A stretch of DNA of 64,000 nt from NCBI RefSeq assembly GCF_036032445.1, contig NZ_CP107932.1:994501-1058500 (forward strand), read 5' to 3'. The notes under the pieces are model-generated. The model saw only the letters and a list, made by a program, of their open reading frames with translations. It was not told the origin of the DNA and searched no databases. The position numbers were made by a program, and so were the translations under genes. Shown in pieces: positions 8,024 to 16,151 of the stretch; the stretch's first letter is position 1, and each line of letters starts with the position of its first letter. Source of the DNA: Nocardia sp. NBC_00416 (lineage in GTDB: Bacteria > Actinomycetota > Actinomycetes > Mycobacteriales > Mycobacteriaceae).

Positions 8024-8228
8024 CCGTTCGGCCGGCCGTGTGCGCGAGGTCCATTGGGTGAACTACTCGCGGACCACCACGGGCACGGCGGCCCTTTCCA
8101 ACGGCCGAGACCGGATCTATGAGCGGGTTGCCGCGTCCTGGTCGAGTCGACCTCCGGGATCCCCGGTTCGGAAGTGGCCGGCGAGAATTCGGTGTACTCC
8201 GGGCGGTAGGGCGGCGGATCATGTTCCG

Positions 8229-9128
8229 ATGCCCACCCTGCTGTCGTGCGCCGATCCGCTCGATCCACGACGGACCGATCCGCACTTCGCCGCCGAGACC
8301 GCCGCTGCTCGCGAACTCGGGGCGACGGTGGGGCTGATCGACCACGACCGGCTGCTGGCCGGCGATATCGCGGCGGCGGTTCGGAAAGTCCCCCGCGCCG
8401 CCGGGCCGGCGTGGTACCGAGGCTGGATGATCCCCTCGGCCGCGTACTCGGCATTGGCCGACGCCCTCGCGGCCCGCGGAACACCACTGATGATCGGTGC
8501 CGCGGCCTATCGCACGGCGCACGAGTTACCCGGCTGGTACGAGACATTCGAGGCGGTGACTCCAGCGAGCCGGTGGCTGTCCGGTCCGCCGGGGCAGGTC
8601 CCGGACACCGCGACGCTGGCGCGCCTGGCCACCCCGCTCGGTGGCGGCGCGGGCATCGTCAAGGACTTCGTGAAATCCGCCAAGCACGTCTGGGATACCG
8701 CCTGCTACATCCCGGACCTCACCGATAGCGCCGGCCTGCACCGGATCGTGGCCGCTTTCGTCGCCGAGCAGGACCGCTACCTCGCGGGTGGAATCGTGCT
8801 GCGGGCATTCGAATCGTTCGGCGCCGGTGCGCGCCGGGCGGCGGAGGCGAGGGTGTGGTGGCTGGACGGGGTGCCGTTGCTGGTCGGCGCGCACCCGGAC
8901 ACACCGGACGAACGTCCGGTGCCGCCGTTGGACCGGGTCGCCGCGTGCGTCGCGCGACTCGACGCCCGTTTCGTCACAACGGATCTCGCGGTGCGCGAGG
9001 ACGATGTCTGGCGGGTGGTGGAAGTCGGCGACGGCCAGGTATCCGACCTCCCCGCGGGGACCGCGCCCGAGCTGATCGTCGGCGCACTGCTCGGCACCCC
9101 CGATCGGCGGACGGTATCCCCGAACTGA
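8229..9128 (+). CDS. ATP-grasp domain protein, function unknown
   Basis: A 299-residue protein. The middle and C-terminal parts look like an ATP-grasp ligase of the small family in which the loop GGGAGIVKDFVKSAKH supplies the ATP-contacting lysine, followed by RAFESFG, ARVWWLDGVPLL and a terminal VWRVVEVGDGQVSDLP containing the metal-binding acidic residues. Such proteins join a carboxylate to an amine or thiol through an acyl phosphate, but the substrate cannot be read here. The ATG at 8229 has only a weak GGCGGA-type ribosome site. It follows the DUF1254 gene by 205 bases and may be the last gene of this pathway region. Confidence 0.65.
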   Translation: MPTLLSCADPLDPRRTDPHFAAETAAARELGATVGLIDHDRLLAGDIAAAVRKVPRAAGPAWYRGWMIPSAAYSALADALAARGTPLMIGAAAYRTAHELPGWYETFEAVTPASRWLSGPPGQVPDTATLARLATPLGGGAGIVKDFVKSAKHVWDTACYIPDLTDSAGLHRIVAAFVAEQDRYLAGGIVLRAFESFGAGARRAAEARVWWLDGVPLLVGAHPDTPDERPVPPLDRVAACVARLDARFVTTDLAVREDDVWRVVEVGDGQVSDLPAGTAPELIVGALLGTPDRRTVSPN

Positions 9129-9204
9129 CCCGGCTGCCGGATCGTTCGCACAGGGTCCGCTGGAGTGCGTAGTCCGGGTCTCCGGGACACCGGCGTCGGA
9201 ACTA

Positions 9205-9222
9205 CCGTAGCCCGGGCTACGG
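9205..9222. terminator. Perfect 18-bp palindrome between convergent genes
   Basis: CCGTAGCCCGGGCTACGG is a perfect palindrome in the 105-base gap between the ATP-grasp gene (+) and the LuxR gene (-). It has no T tract, as is common for actinobacterial hairpin terminators, and could serve both strands. Confidence 0.5.
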
Positions 9223-9233
9223 CAGGCCGGCTG

Positions 9234-12119
9234 TCACTCCGGCGGCGACCGGAGCTGTCCGCGGGTCCGGATGCCGAGTTCGGCGAATATCCGGCGCAGC
9301 TGCCATTCGACCGTGCGTGGACTGAGCAGGAGTCTGGCGCCGATCTCGCGATCGGTGAGCCCGTCCCGGACCAGCCTGACGACCTGCGTCTCCTGGGCGG
9401 TGAGATCGTTTCCGGCGGGTGCGGCGGCGACGCGGATGCGCTCGCCGGTGGCGGTCAGTTCGCCGGCCGTCCGGTGGGCGAAACCGTGCATACCCATGCT
9501 GGTGAACAGTTCGTAGGCGGTGCGCAGATGTTCACGGGCTTGCGGGACCTTCCGGGCACGGCGCAACCATTCGCCGTAGAGGAGGTGGGCGCGGGCCAGT
9601 TCGCCGCGCAGACTGGTGCGGCCGAGACGCGATATCGCTTCGAGGTAGAGATCTTCGGCTTCCGAGCCGTCGCTCAGCAGGGCATGAGAGCGGGCCTCGA
9701 TACCGGCGGCCCAGTCGGTGCCGGTGGGCCGGGTGACCTCGGTGAGCCGGACCAGCGCGTCGAAGGCCCGGTCGGTCGCCTCGATATGGGATGCGGCCTC
9801 GATGAATTCGACGAGCGCCCAGGTGGGTATGCCGACGTCGAGCTGAACGTATTCCTCGTTGGCCGACCGTGCCGCCTCGGCCGCCTCGTCGTAACGGCCC
9901 AGACTGTTGTAGAGCACGGCCCGGGCCCAACCTGCAACGACCGGTCCGATGCCTTCGCCGCGGTCTACCGCGCCCTCGTCCACGCGGCGGGACAGGTCGA
10001 GGCATTCCGCTTCCCGGCCGCGCCACGCGGCCACGAACAGCGCGGCGTGCAGCGGCGCCGCGGCGCCGACCGCTTCGGAGACCGTCAGGATCTCGGTGGC
10101 CGACGATTCGGCTTCGGGCAGTTCACCGTCGAGGACGTGCACGATACAGCGCAGCATGAGGGCGATGGGAAGTGCCGAGGCCCGACCGGTCACCCGGACC
10201 AGGTCGAGATTGCGGATACTCAGTTCGGACAAGGCATCGTGATCCCAGAGACCGATGGCCGTGACACAGGTCAGCCATAACCAGCGCAACGCTTCGTTGG
10301 GCGGCAGGTCGGGTTCCCGCATCGCGCGCAGCGCCGCGCGCAGGTCGGGCACGGCGGCAGTGTGGCCTTCGAGGATCCGGGTGGACAAGGCGTCGAGCAG
10401 GAGACCGGCCGCCCGCGGCTCGGCCGGAGCGAGCGTGTCGCGCGCCGCCCGGGCGGCATCTTGCTGCCCCCGGCGATACGCGCGGGGACCGGCGAACATC
10501 GACGCCTCGATCACCTCCAGATACGCCTCGCGGGCGCGGGCGCCGTCATGGGCGGCGAGCCGCCGCGCGGCCTCGAGCAGCAGCAGCGGCGCCGCCATAC
10601 CCCGATGGGTGGTGAAGGCGATCCGGGCGCGTACCAGCTCGGTTTCGGCGCGTAACCGGTCGTCGATCGGTCCGGCTTCGGCCAGCGACACCAATTTCAG
10701 AGCCGTATCGGGATTTCCCGCCTCGTGTGTCACTCGTGCGGCGATCAGCGCGCGCTCCCGGCGGCGTCCCGGGTCGGGTGTCAGTTCGGCCGCGCGGGCC
10801 AGGAAGGCCGCGGCCGCCGCGACACCGCCGCGGATCCGGGCCCGCGCGGCCGATCGCTCGAGTTCCGCCGCGATGCTCTCGTCGGGACCGGACGCGCCGT
10901 GCGCGGCGTGCCAGGCACGACGGTCGGGGTCGGCGGCGGGATCGGTGGCCGCGGCGAGCGCGCGGTGCGCGCCGCGCCGGTCGTCGGGGCCGGCTGCCCA
11001 GTAGACGGCCGACCGCACGATCGGGTGAGCGAACCCGACGCGTCGGCCGATCGTCACCAGACCGGCGGTGACGGCGGGTTCGGCCGCCGCGACGTGCACC
11101 CCGAGGTATTCGGCCGCCGACCACAGCAAGGCGGGTTCGCCGGTCGGTTCGGCCGCCGCGACCAGCAGTAACTGTTGGGTATCGGCGGGGAGTTCGGCTA
11201 TGCGCCGCAGATACGCGGTCCGGATCCGCGTGTCGATCTGCCGCGTGATCGGCAGGCCGAAGCCGCCTGCCAGCTCCACCGGACTCGAGATCTTCGGCAG
11301 TTCGAGAAGGGCGAGCGGATTGCCCCGGGTTTCCGCGACGATCCGGCCGAGGACGTGCTCGTCCCACGGACCCTGGATGGTCGTGCGCAGCAGTGCGCGG
11401 GCGTCCTCGTCGGGCAAACCCTCGATCAGCAGTTCCGGCAGGCCGGCGGGCTCGGCGGGGTCGGCATCGGCGCTCTCGGGTGCCCGCACCGCGAAAACAA
11501 GGGCGACCGATTCGGCGACGAGGCGGCGGGCGGTGAAGGACAGCGCCTGCACCGACGCCCGGTCGAGCCATTGCGCATCGTCGACGAGGCACAGCAGCGG
11601 CCGCTTCCGGGCGGCCTCGGCCAACAGGCCCAGGACGCCGAGTGCGACGAGGAACCCGTCGGGCGCGGGTTCGCCGCCCAGGCCGACCGCCGCGCTCACG
11701 GCGGCGCGCTGCGGCGCGGGCAGGGCGGCGAGTTCGCCCATCATGGGCGCGCACAGCTGGTGCACACCGGCGAACGCCAGCTCCATTTCCGACTGCACTC
11801 CGGTGACCCGGGCGATCCGGAAACCTCGCGCGCTGTCGGCCAGATACTCGAGCAGCCGGGTTTTGCCCACTCCCGGTTCCCCCCGGAGCACCAGTGTCCG
11901 GCTCTGCCCACCCCGAACGGTCTGGAGCAACTGGTCGAGCTGTTCGCATTCGGGCTGTCGGCCCGGAACTCGCGACGGCGAGAGCGGACCGCCCGATGAG
12001 TCGAACGAGTGCACGGCGTCTTCCGCGGCGGCGGCCCGCCCCTGCGCCCGACGGCTTCGGCTCGACCCGCGAGAACGGCCGAACCGGCCGGAAGCGTCAC
12101 CGGCCGAACCAAGGGTCAT
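9234..12119 (-). CDS. LAL-type LuxR family regulator with AAA ATPase domain
   Basis: A protein of up to 961 residues. It has an ATPase domain with Walker A GEPGVGKTR (80-88) and Walker B LCLVDDAQWLD, a long helical TPR-like middle, and a C-terminal LuxR helix-turn-helix (about 906-961: LTAQETQVVRLVRDGLTDREIG, then LSPRTVEWQLRRIF). LAL regulators commonly activate secondary-metabolite or catabolic clusters. The first 35 residues are basic and low-complexity; a GTG at 12014 just before HSFDSSGG is an alternative start. The gene sits convergent with the keto-acid operon region, so it might control it, but no operator evidence supports this. Confidence 0.9.
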   Translation of the reverse strand: MTLGSAGDASGRFGRSRGSSRSRRAQGRAAAAEDAVHSFDSSGGPLSPSRVPGRQPECEQLDQLLQTVRGGQSRTLVLRGEPGVGKTRLLEYLADSARGFRIARVTGVQSEMELAFAGVHQLCAPMMGELAALPAPQRAAVSAAVGLGGEPAPDGFLVALGVLGLLAEAARKRPLLCLVDDAQWLDRASVQALSFTARRLVAESVALVFAVRAPESADADPAEPAGLPELLIEGLPDEDARALLRTTIQGPWDEHVLGRIVAETRGNPLALLELPKISSPVELAGGFGLPITRQIDTRIRTAYLRRIAELPADTQQLLLVAAAEPTGEPALLWSAAEYLGVHVAAAEPAVTAGLVTIGRRVGFAHPIVRSAVYWAAGPDDRRGAHRALAAATDPAADPDRRAWHAAHGASGPDESIAAELERSAARARIRGGVAAAAAFLARAAELTPDPGRRRERALIAARVTHEAGNPDTALKLVSLAEAGPIDDRLRAETELVRARIAFTTHRGMAAPLLLLEAARRLAAHDGARAREAYLEVIEASMFAGPRAYRRGQQDAARAARDTLAPAEPRAAGLLLDALSTRILEGHTAAVPDLRAALRAMREPDLPPNEALRWLWLTCVTAIGLWDHDALSELSIRNLDLVRVTGRASALPIALMLRCIVHVLDGELPEAESSATEILTVSEAVGAAAPLHAALFVAAWRGREAECLDLSRRVDEGAVDRGEGIGPVVAGWARAVLYNSLGRYDEAAEAARSANEEYVQLDVGIPTWALVEFIEAASHIEATDRAFDALVRLTEVTRPTGTDWAAGIEARSHALLSDGSEAEDLYLEAISRLGRTSLRGELARAHLLYGEWLRRARKVPQAREHLRTAYELFTSMGMHGFAHRTAGELTATGERIRVAAAPAGNDLTAQETQVVRLVRDGLTDREIGARLLLSPRTVEWQLRRIFAELGIRTRGQLRSPPE

Positions 12120-12410
12120 GGGAGTCCGGTGACCGGCGCTGTCGGCGTCATGGGTTCAGCGTAACCAGCGCTGTCGTGTCCCGCTCGGGATGAAGGCGTC
12201 CGCATCTTCCCGCCGAGATGCGGTCGGGGCCGTCGGGTGATCAGCGACGATCCGTCCGACACGTCGGCAGTGGGATGGGACACATACTCGGGCATCGGGT
12301 ATGAATACGTCCGGTCTAGACTGCTGCGGATGAGCTGGTGAGATTCCCTGGAATTTTCGCACTCGGTACGAGCGACGGTGGGCGACGCGGTCGGAACCAA
12401 GGGTGAGTCG
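12120..12410. other. Divergent intergenic region, LuxR / diguanylate cyclase
   Basis: About 290 bases between two divergent genes. It includes the 8-bp palindrome GTCTAGAC (12313-12320) in an AT-richer patch and presumably both promoters. No convincing -35/-10 pair, RNA gene or short coding frame was found. Confidence 0.3.
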
Positions 12411-13514
12411 ATGAATGACGGCAAGACGCTGCGGGCCTGGTGGAACGATCCGGTCGACTACCGCTGGCTGGTGCGCACCTTGGCGGCTCGATCGGCACTG
12501 GGTCCGCTGAAGGCGCTGATCGGCGTCGCGGGCGCGGCGATCGCGGTGATGGGCGCGGTGATCGCGGGCACGCCGGTGGGACCGGTCGGCAGTCCTGATA
12601 TCGCGTCGACCGTCGGGGTGCTGTCCGGGACGCTGTGGGCGCTGCGCTGGTGGCTGCTGCCCTGGCCGAGCCGGACCGAGTCGCTGATACTGATCGGCTG
12701 CGCCGATGTGCTGTTCACGCTGGAGTTCCTCCAGCTGCCGGACCGGCTGTTCGGGGCGATGGGCGCGTTGCTGCTCGTGGTCACCGGCAGTTACCTGGGC
12801 TTCTTCCACAGCGCGCGGGCGCTGGCCGCGCATTCGGCGTGGTCGCTGTTGACGGTGATCGTGTTCTCGGTGCGTATCGCCACGGGCGGCGGTGATATCC
12901 GGCTGGCTCTCGCGGTCGCGCTTCTGTTGTTCGTGTCGGTCGTCAGCGCGCTGCCCGCGTTGCAGCTCCTGTACTGGCTGCTGCGCACCGAATCGCTGTC
13001 GGACCCGCTGACCGAACTGCTGAACCGCCGCGGCCTGGAGATCCGGCTGCCGCTGTTGGTGGACCGGTACCCCGCGATCTGCGTCATGACCTTCGATCTC
13101 GACCGGTTCAAGAGCGTCAACGACGCCTGGGGCCACCCTGTCGGCGACACCGTTCTGGTACGGACCGCCCGACGCCTGCACGACGCCGCGAGGGAAACAG
13201 CGGTCGTGGCGCGCACCGGCGGCGAGGAGTTCGTGGTGGCCGCGCCGATCGCCGCCGTTGCCGCGCGGGCCGAGGCCGAACGCCTGCGGCGTGCGGTGGC
13301 CGAACCGCCGGAGACCTCGGTGGAGGTCACCGCCAGCGTCGGCGCCGCGGTCTTCGACGCGACGGTCTGTCCCCGATGTCCGCGCCCGACCCCGGACGAG
13401 CTGCTGCACGCCGCGGACGCCGCCATGTACCGGGCCAAACAGTCCGGCGGGAATCTGGTGGTGGTCGACGAACTCACCCCGCCGCGCGATCACCGCCACC
13501 CGGTTCCCGGATAA
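12411..13514 (+). CDS. Membrane-anchored diguanylate cyclase (GGDEF)
   Basis: A 367-residue protein. Several hydrophobic segments (about residues 30-185) form a membrane sensor half; a GGDEF domain follows from SDPLTELLNRRG (197-208). The signature is GGEEF (270-274), with the metal/substrate loop DLDRFKSVNDAWGHPVGD intact, so cyclic di-GMP synthesis is expected. The allosteric I-site (RxxD, five residues before GGEEF) reads Arg261-Glu-Thr-Ala264. The Asp is lost and feedback inhibition is probably weakened. The ATG at 12411 has an AAGGG ribosome site; a GTG at 12378 would add 11 residues. Confidence 0.88.
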   Translation: MNDGKTLRAWWNDPVDYRWLVRTLAARSALGPLKALIGVAGAAIAVMGAVIAGTPVGPVGSPDIASTVGVLSGTLWALRWWLLPWPSRTESLILIGCADVLFTLEFLQLPDRLFGAMGALLLVVTGSYLGFFHSARALAAHSAWSLLTVIVFSVRIATGGGDIRLALAVALLLFVSVVSALPALQLLYWLLRTESLSDPLTELLNRRGLEIRLPLLVDRYPAICVMTFDLDRFKSVNDAWGHPVGDTVLVRTARRLHDAARETAVVARTGGEEFVVAAPIAAVAARAEAERLRRAVAEPPETSVEVTASVGAAVFDATVCPRCPRPTPDELLHAADAAMYRAKQSGGNLVVVDELTPPRDHRHPVPG

Positions 13515-13584
13515 CGCGCCTGCGGTCAGCGCTGGCTCGCACCGGGTACGGGCTTTGCCACTCGGCCGACATCAAGGCCCGGTC

Positions 13585-14043
13585 TCAGGTCTCGTTCGTG
13601 CCGCTGTTGCGGGCCTCGACGGCCGCGACCGTCTTCCGGAACGCCTTTCGCAGGACGCCTGTGCCGATGGTGCCGACCACGGCTCCGACTGCTCGGCCCC
13701 GGAGGTTCTTGCCCTCGCGCACCACGACGACGTCGATGTCGGTCTTGCCGTCGGGCCGCACCGTGAAGGTGTAGGTATGGCCCGAGCTGCCGCCCCACAG
13801 GTTGGAGTCGGTGGTCGTCATGACCACGCGGGCGGGGTCGGACCAGTCGTAGTGCAGGCGCTCCCAGATGCCGCGTGATCCCTCGGTGACGTCGGCTTCG
13901 GTGGGGCCGCGGTGGTGTACTTCGAGGTACTGCTCGGTGCTGTTTCCGAACAGTTGCTCGCGGCTGGGACCGAAGTCGGTGAGTGCCGCGACGAACTGTT
14001 CGGGTGTCGCCGTCGTGGTCGCGGTGAAGTGGAGAGTTGCCAT
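13585..14043 (-). CDS. SRPBCC (START-like) family protein
   Basis: A 152-residue protein. The N-terminal strand and helix (MATLHFTATTTATPEQFVAALTDF), a middle GIWERLHYDWSDPARVVMTTTDS and a C-terminal amphipathic helix (GVLRKAFRKTVAAVEARN) fit the helix-grip fold of polyketide-cyclase/START-like lipid-binding proteins. The segment WGGSSGHTYTFTVRPDGKTDIDVVVVREGKN supplies the antiparallel strands. The ligand is unknown. It is convergent with the diguanylate cyclase and co-directional with the ABM gene upstream, with which it may be transcribed. Confidence 0.7.
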   Translation of the reverse strand: MATLHFTATTTATPEQFVAALTDFGPSREQLFGNSTEQYLEVHHRGPTEADVTEGSRGIWERLHYDWSDPARVVMTTTDSNLWGGSSGHTYTFTVRPDGKTDIDVVVVREGKNLRGRAVGAVVGTIGTGVLRKAFRKTVAAVEARNSGTNET

Positions 14044-14111
14044 GGGTGCTCCTCGTGCTCGACGGTGGCAATCTGCGTCTGTGACCGGGCTCGGCGTGGT
14101 GTTTGCGCCCG

Positions 14112-14459
14112 TTATTGCTGGGTGGCGATCGGTCGCGGGTACGAACTCTGCATGGACAGGATGTGGATCTCGAGATCCTGTTCGAGGTATTCCATTCGAC
14201 GTTCCCAGAAGGCGCGCATGTGCGGAAGTTCGAGATGCCGGTCGAGGTCTTCCTTGGACCGCCAGACTTCGTAGAAGGCGAAGGTGTTCGGATCGGCGGC
14301 GTCCTCGTGGAAATGGTATTCGAGGGCGCCCTCCTCCTCCCGGGTGGGTGCGACGAAGGACAGCAGGAGTTCCTTCAATTCCGCGGCGCGGTTCGCTTTG
14401 GGGCGAGCGAAGCCCATGAGGGCGTAGGGACGTGCGGCGGTAGGTACGAATGATGTCAT
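14112..14459 (-). CDS. ABM-domain (putative quinol) monooxygenase
   Basis: A 115-residue protein with the ferredoxin-like antibiotic-biosynthesis-monooxygenase fold: LKELLLSFVAPTREEEGALEYHFHED, then TFAFYEVWRSKEDLDRHLELPHMRAF. This resembles YgiN-type quinol monooxygenases, which act as small cofactor-free dimers, often on quinones or aromatic polyketides. The start codon lies within an operator-like repeat (14441-14464). The gene is divergent from an ArsR-type regulator 60 bases away, an arrangement suggesting the regulator represses it. Confidence 0.85.
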   Translation of the reverse strand: MTSFVPTAARPYALMGFARPKANRAAELKELLLSFVAPTREEEGALEYHFHEDAADPNTFAFYEVWRSKEDLDRHLELPHMRAFWERRMEYLEQDLEIHILSMQSSYPRPIATQQ

Positions 14460-14464
14460 ACCTA
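14441..14464. promoter_or_regulatory. Operator 1: TAGGTA-N12-TACCTA
   Basis: TAGGTA (14441-14446) and TACCTA (14459-14464) are separated by 12 bases. The site covers the ABM gene's first codons and start codon. It has exactly the same architecture as the second site 42 bp away, pointing to a dimeric repressor, most simply the adjacent ArsR-type protein. Confidence 0.65.
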
Positions 14465-14482
14465 GGGACGGTAGCCTCCTCC

Positions 14483-14506
14483 TAGGTATGATTCAAACCG
14501 TACCTA
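14483..14506. promoter_or_regulatory. Operator 2: TAGGTA-N12-TACCTA
   Basis: TAGGTA (14483-14488) and TACCTA (14501-14506) with a 12-base spacer, centred 42 bp (about four helical turns) from operator 1. A -10-like TATGAT (14487-14492) overlaps it, so binding would block the regulator's own promoter. A ribosome site GGAGGG follows at 14509-14514. Confidence 0.65.
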
Positions 14507-14519
14507 GTGGAGGGTGGAG

Positions 14520-14870
14520 ATGGACGACCAACCGGATGAGGCGGAGATGGACCTTCGGGCGGTGCTGGCCGCGCTGGCGGACAAGAACCGGCTCGAGGTG
14601 GTCCTGGCCCTGCTGGCCGACGCCGAGGGAGCGGAGCGGCATTGCAGTTCGTTCGGCCTGCCGGTTTCGAAAGCCACTCGGACCCATCACTTCCGGGTCC
14701 TACGGCAGGCGGGTCTCATTCGGCAGGTCGATCGCGGGAACAGCAATATGGCGCAACTGCGGCGCGCTGAGCTGGCGCGGCGATTCCCTGGATTGATCAT
14801 GCTGCTCGCGGCGGAGAACGAGCGCCGGGCCGGGCCGGGCCGTTCGGAGTCCGATCTCGGCCGGATATAG
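14520..14870 (+). CDS. ArsR-type winged-helix transcriptional regulator
   Basis: A 116-residue protein with an ArsR-type winged helix: LRAVLAALADKNRLEVVLALL, recognition helix SKATRTHHFRVLRQAGLI, then a wing (QVDRGNSNMAQLRRAELARRFPGL). No ArsR metal-site CxC is present; the lone Cys in RHCSSFGLP suggests a non-metal ligand or redox cue. The ATG at 14520 follows GGAGGGTGGAG; a GTG two codons earlier is possible. It is divergent from the ABM monooxygenase with two matching operators between, so it likely represses both genes. Confidence 0.87.
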   Translation: MDDQPDEAEMDLRAVLAALADKNRLEVVLALLADAEGAERHCSSFGLPVSKATRTHHFRVLRQAGLIRQVDRGNSNMAQLRRAELARRFPGLIMLLAAENERRAGPGRSESDLGRI

Positions 14871-14930
14871 ATCGCTCGATCTACCGGAGTGCCACCGGGT
14901 GCGAGCGGTGGCACTCTTCGCTGGAGGTCG

Positions 14931-16151
14931 TTATCCGAGTGCGACCGGCAGGGTGGCGTACCCGTGCAGGAAATTCGAATACAGCGGTTGCGGGGTACCC
15001 GTTGCGACGATGGTCCGTGCGCTGCGGCGCAGTTCGTCGAGCACGGTGGCGATCTCCAAGCGGGCCAGCGGCGCGCCGATACAGAAATGCGGGCCGTAGC
15101 CGAAGGCCAGATGAGGGTTGGGCTTGCGCTCGAAGCACACCGTGTCCGGATCGGCGAATCGGTTCTCGTCCCGATTCGCGGAGACGTTCCACAGCGTGAC
15201 GATGTCTCCCGCCGCGATGCGCACCCCGTCGATATCGACGTCGGCTCCCGCGACCCGGCCGAAATGCATGGTGGGGGCGAAGCATCGGATGATCTCCTCG
15301 ACCGCGGTGCCGAGCTCGTCGACCGCGCCGAATCGTTGCCACAGGGCCGGATCTTCCGCGAACGCGTGCACCGCGTTGATCATGGTCAGCCGGGCCGTCT
15401 CATCGCCGCCGAGAATGATGCTGTAGCAGTTGGTGACGATCTGCTCGTCGGTCAGCGGCGCTTCCTCGAACTCCGAGCCGATCAAGCCGGCGATCAGTCC
15501 GTCGCCCGGACGTTTTCGCTGGGCCTGTACCTGGTCGAGCAGGCAGAGCAGTATCTCCTGGCGCGCGGCGAGTGCCGAGACGGCGGACTGCTCGGCATCG
15601 TCGGAGCTGAGCGCTTGTTTGGTCGACGAGACCAGCAGATCGTGTTCGCTGTCCGGAATGCCCAGCAGATCGCAGATGGTCCAGATGGGAATGCGGGAGG
15701 CGATCTCGTCCGCGAAGTCGAATCCACCCGAACCCGACCGCCCCGCCAGCAATCGTGCGGTGCGCTCACGAATTCGAGATGCCAGTGACCGCACCGCTTC
15801 CCGGGTGAGTGCGGGGGTCATCAGCCGACGCAGCCGGTCATGCCGCGGCGGGTCGGTGACCGCCAGCATTCTGCCCGCGGCATTGTCTCGGCCGGCGAGC
15901 AGCGTGAGCAGGACATTGCCGCGCTGCGAGGTGAACTGTTTGCTGTCGCGATAGATCCGCACCGCCGGGTCGTGGGCGCACACGACCCAGAACCCGGGAT
16001 GGGCGGCGGAAGCCTCGTGCCAGGAGATCGGCTGTCGTTGCCGGCGGTCGCGCCAGAATTCCGCCATATCCGCTCGCGCGTGCGTCCTCGGCTCGGTGAG
16101 ATCCCGGGACCGCGTATCCTCGCGGTTCGCCGCGGGCAATATTGTGGTCAT
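14931..16151 (-). CDS. Cytochrome P450, likely acting on a carrier-bound amino acid
   Basis: A 406-residue soluble P450. The I-helix reads LGGDETARLTMIN (acid-alcohol pair Glu-Thr intact, followed by Arg as in P450s that hydroxylate aminoacyl carrier proteins, such as NikQ and NovI). The K-helix is EEIIRCFAP (ExxR) and the heme loop FGYGPHFCIGAPLA. The start overlaps the stop of the adenylation-carrier gene by 4 bases, so the two are translationally coupled. The likely role is beta-hydroxylation of the amino acid loaded on that carrier. The electron-transfer partners are not encoded nearby. Confidence 0.88.
   Translation of the reverse strand: MTTILPAANREDTRSRDLTEPRTHARADMAEFWRDRRQRQPISWHEASAAHPGFWVVCAHDPAVRIYRDSKQFTSQRGNVLLTLLAGRDNAAGRMLAVTDPPRHDRLRRLMTPALTREAVRSLASRIRERTARLLAGRSGSGGFDFADEIASRIPIWTICDLLGIPDSEHDLLVSSTKQALSSDDAEQSAVSALAARQEILLCLLDQVQAQRKRPGDGLIAGLIGSEFEEAPLTDEQIVTNCYSIILGGDETARLTMINAVHAFAEDPALWQRFGAVDELGTAVEEIIRCFAPTMHFGRVAGADVDIDGVRIAAGDIVTLWNVSANRDENRFADPDTVCFERKPNPHLAFGYGPHFCIGAPLARLEIATVLDELRRSARTIVATGTPQPLYSNFLHGYATLPVALG

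Noticed and set aside
9165..10280. Long plus-strand open frame opposite the LuxR gene
   Set aside because: It is antisense to a well-supported LAL regulator, has Gly/Arg/Asp-biased composition and no domain; a GC-skew shadow.
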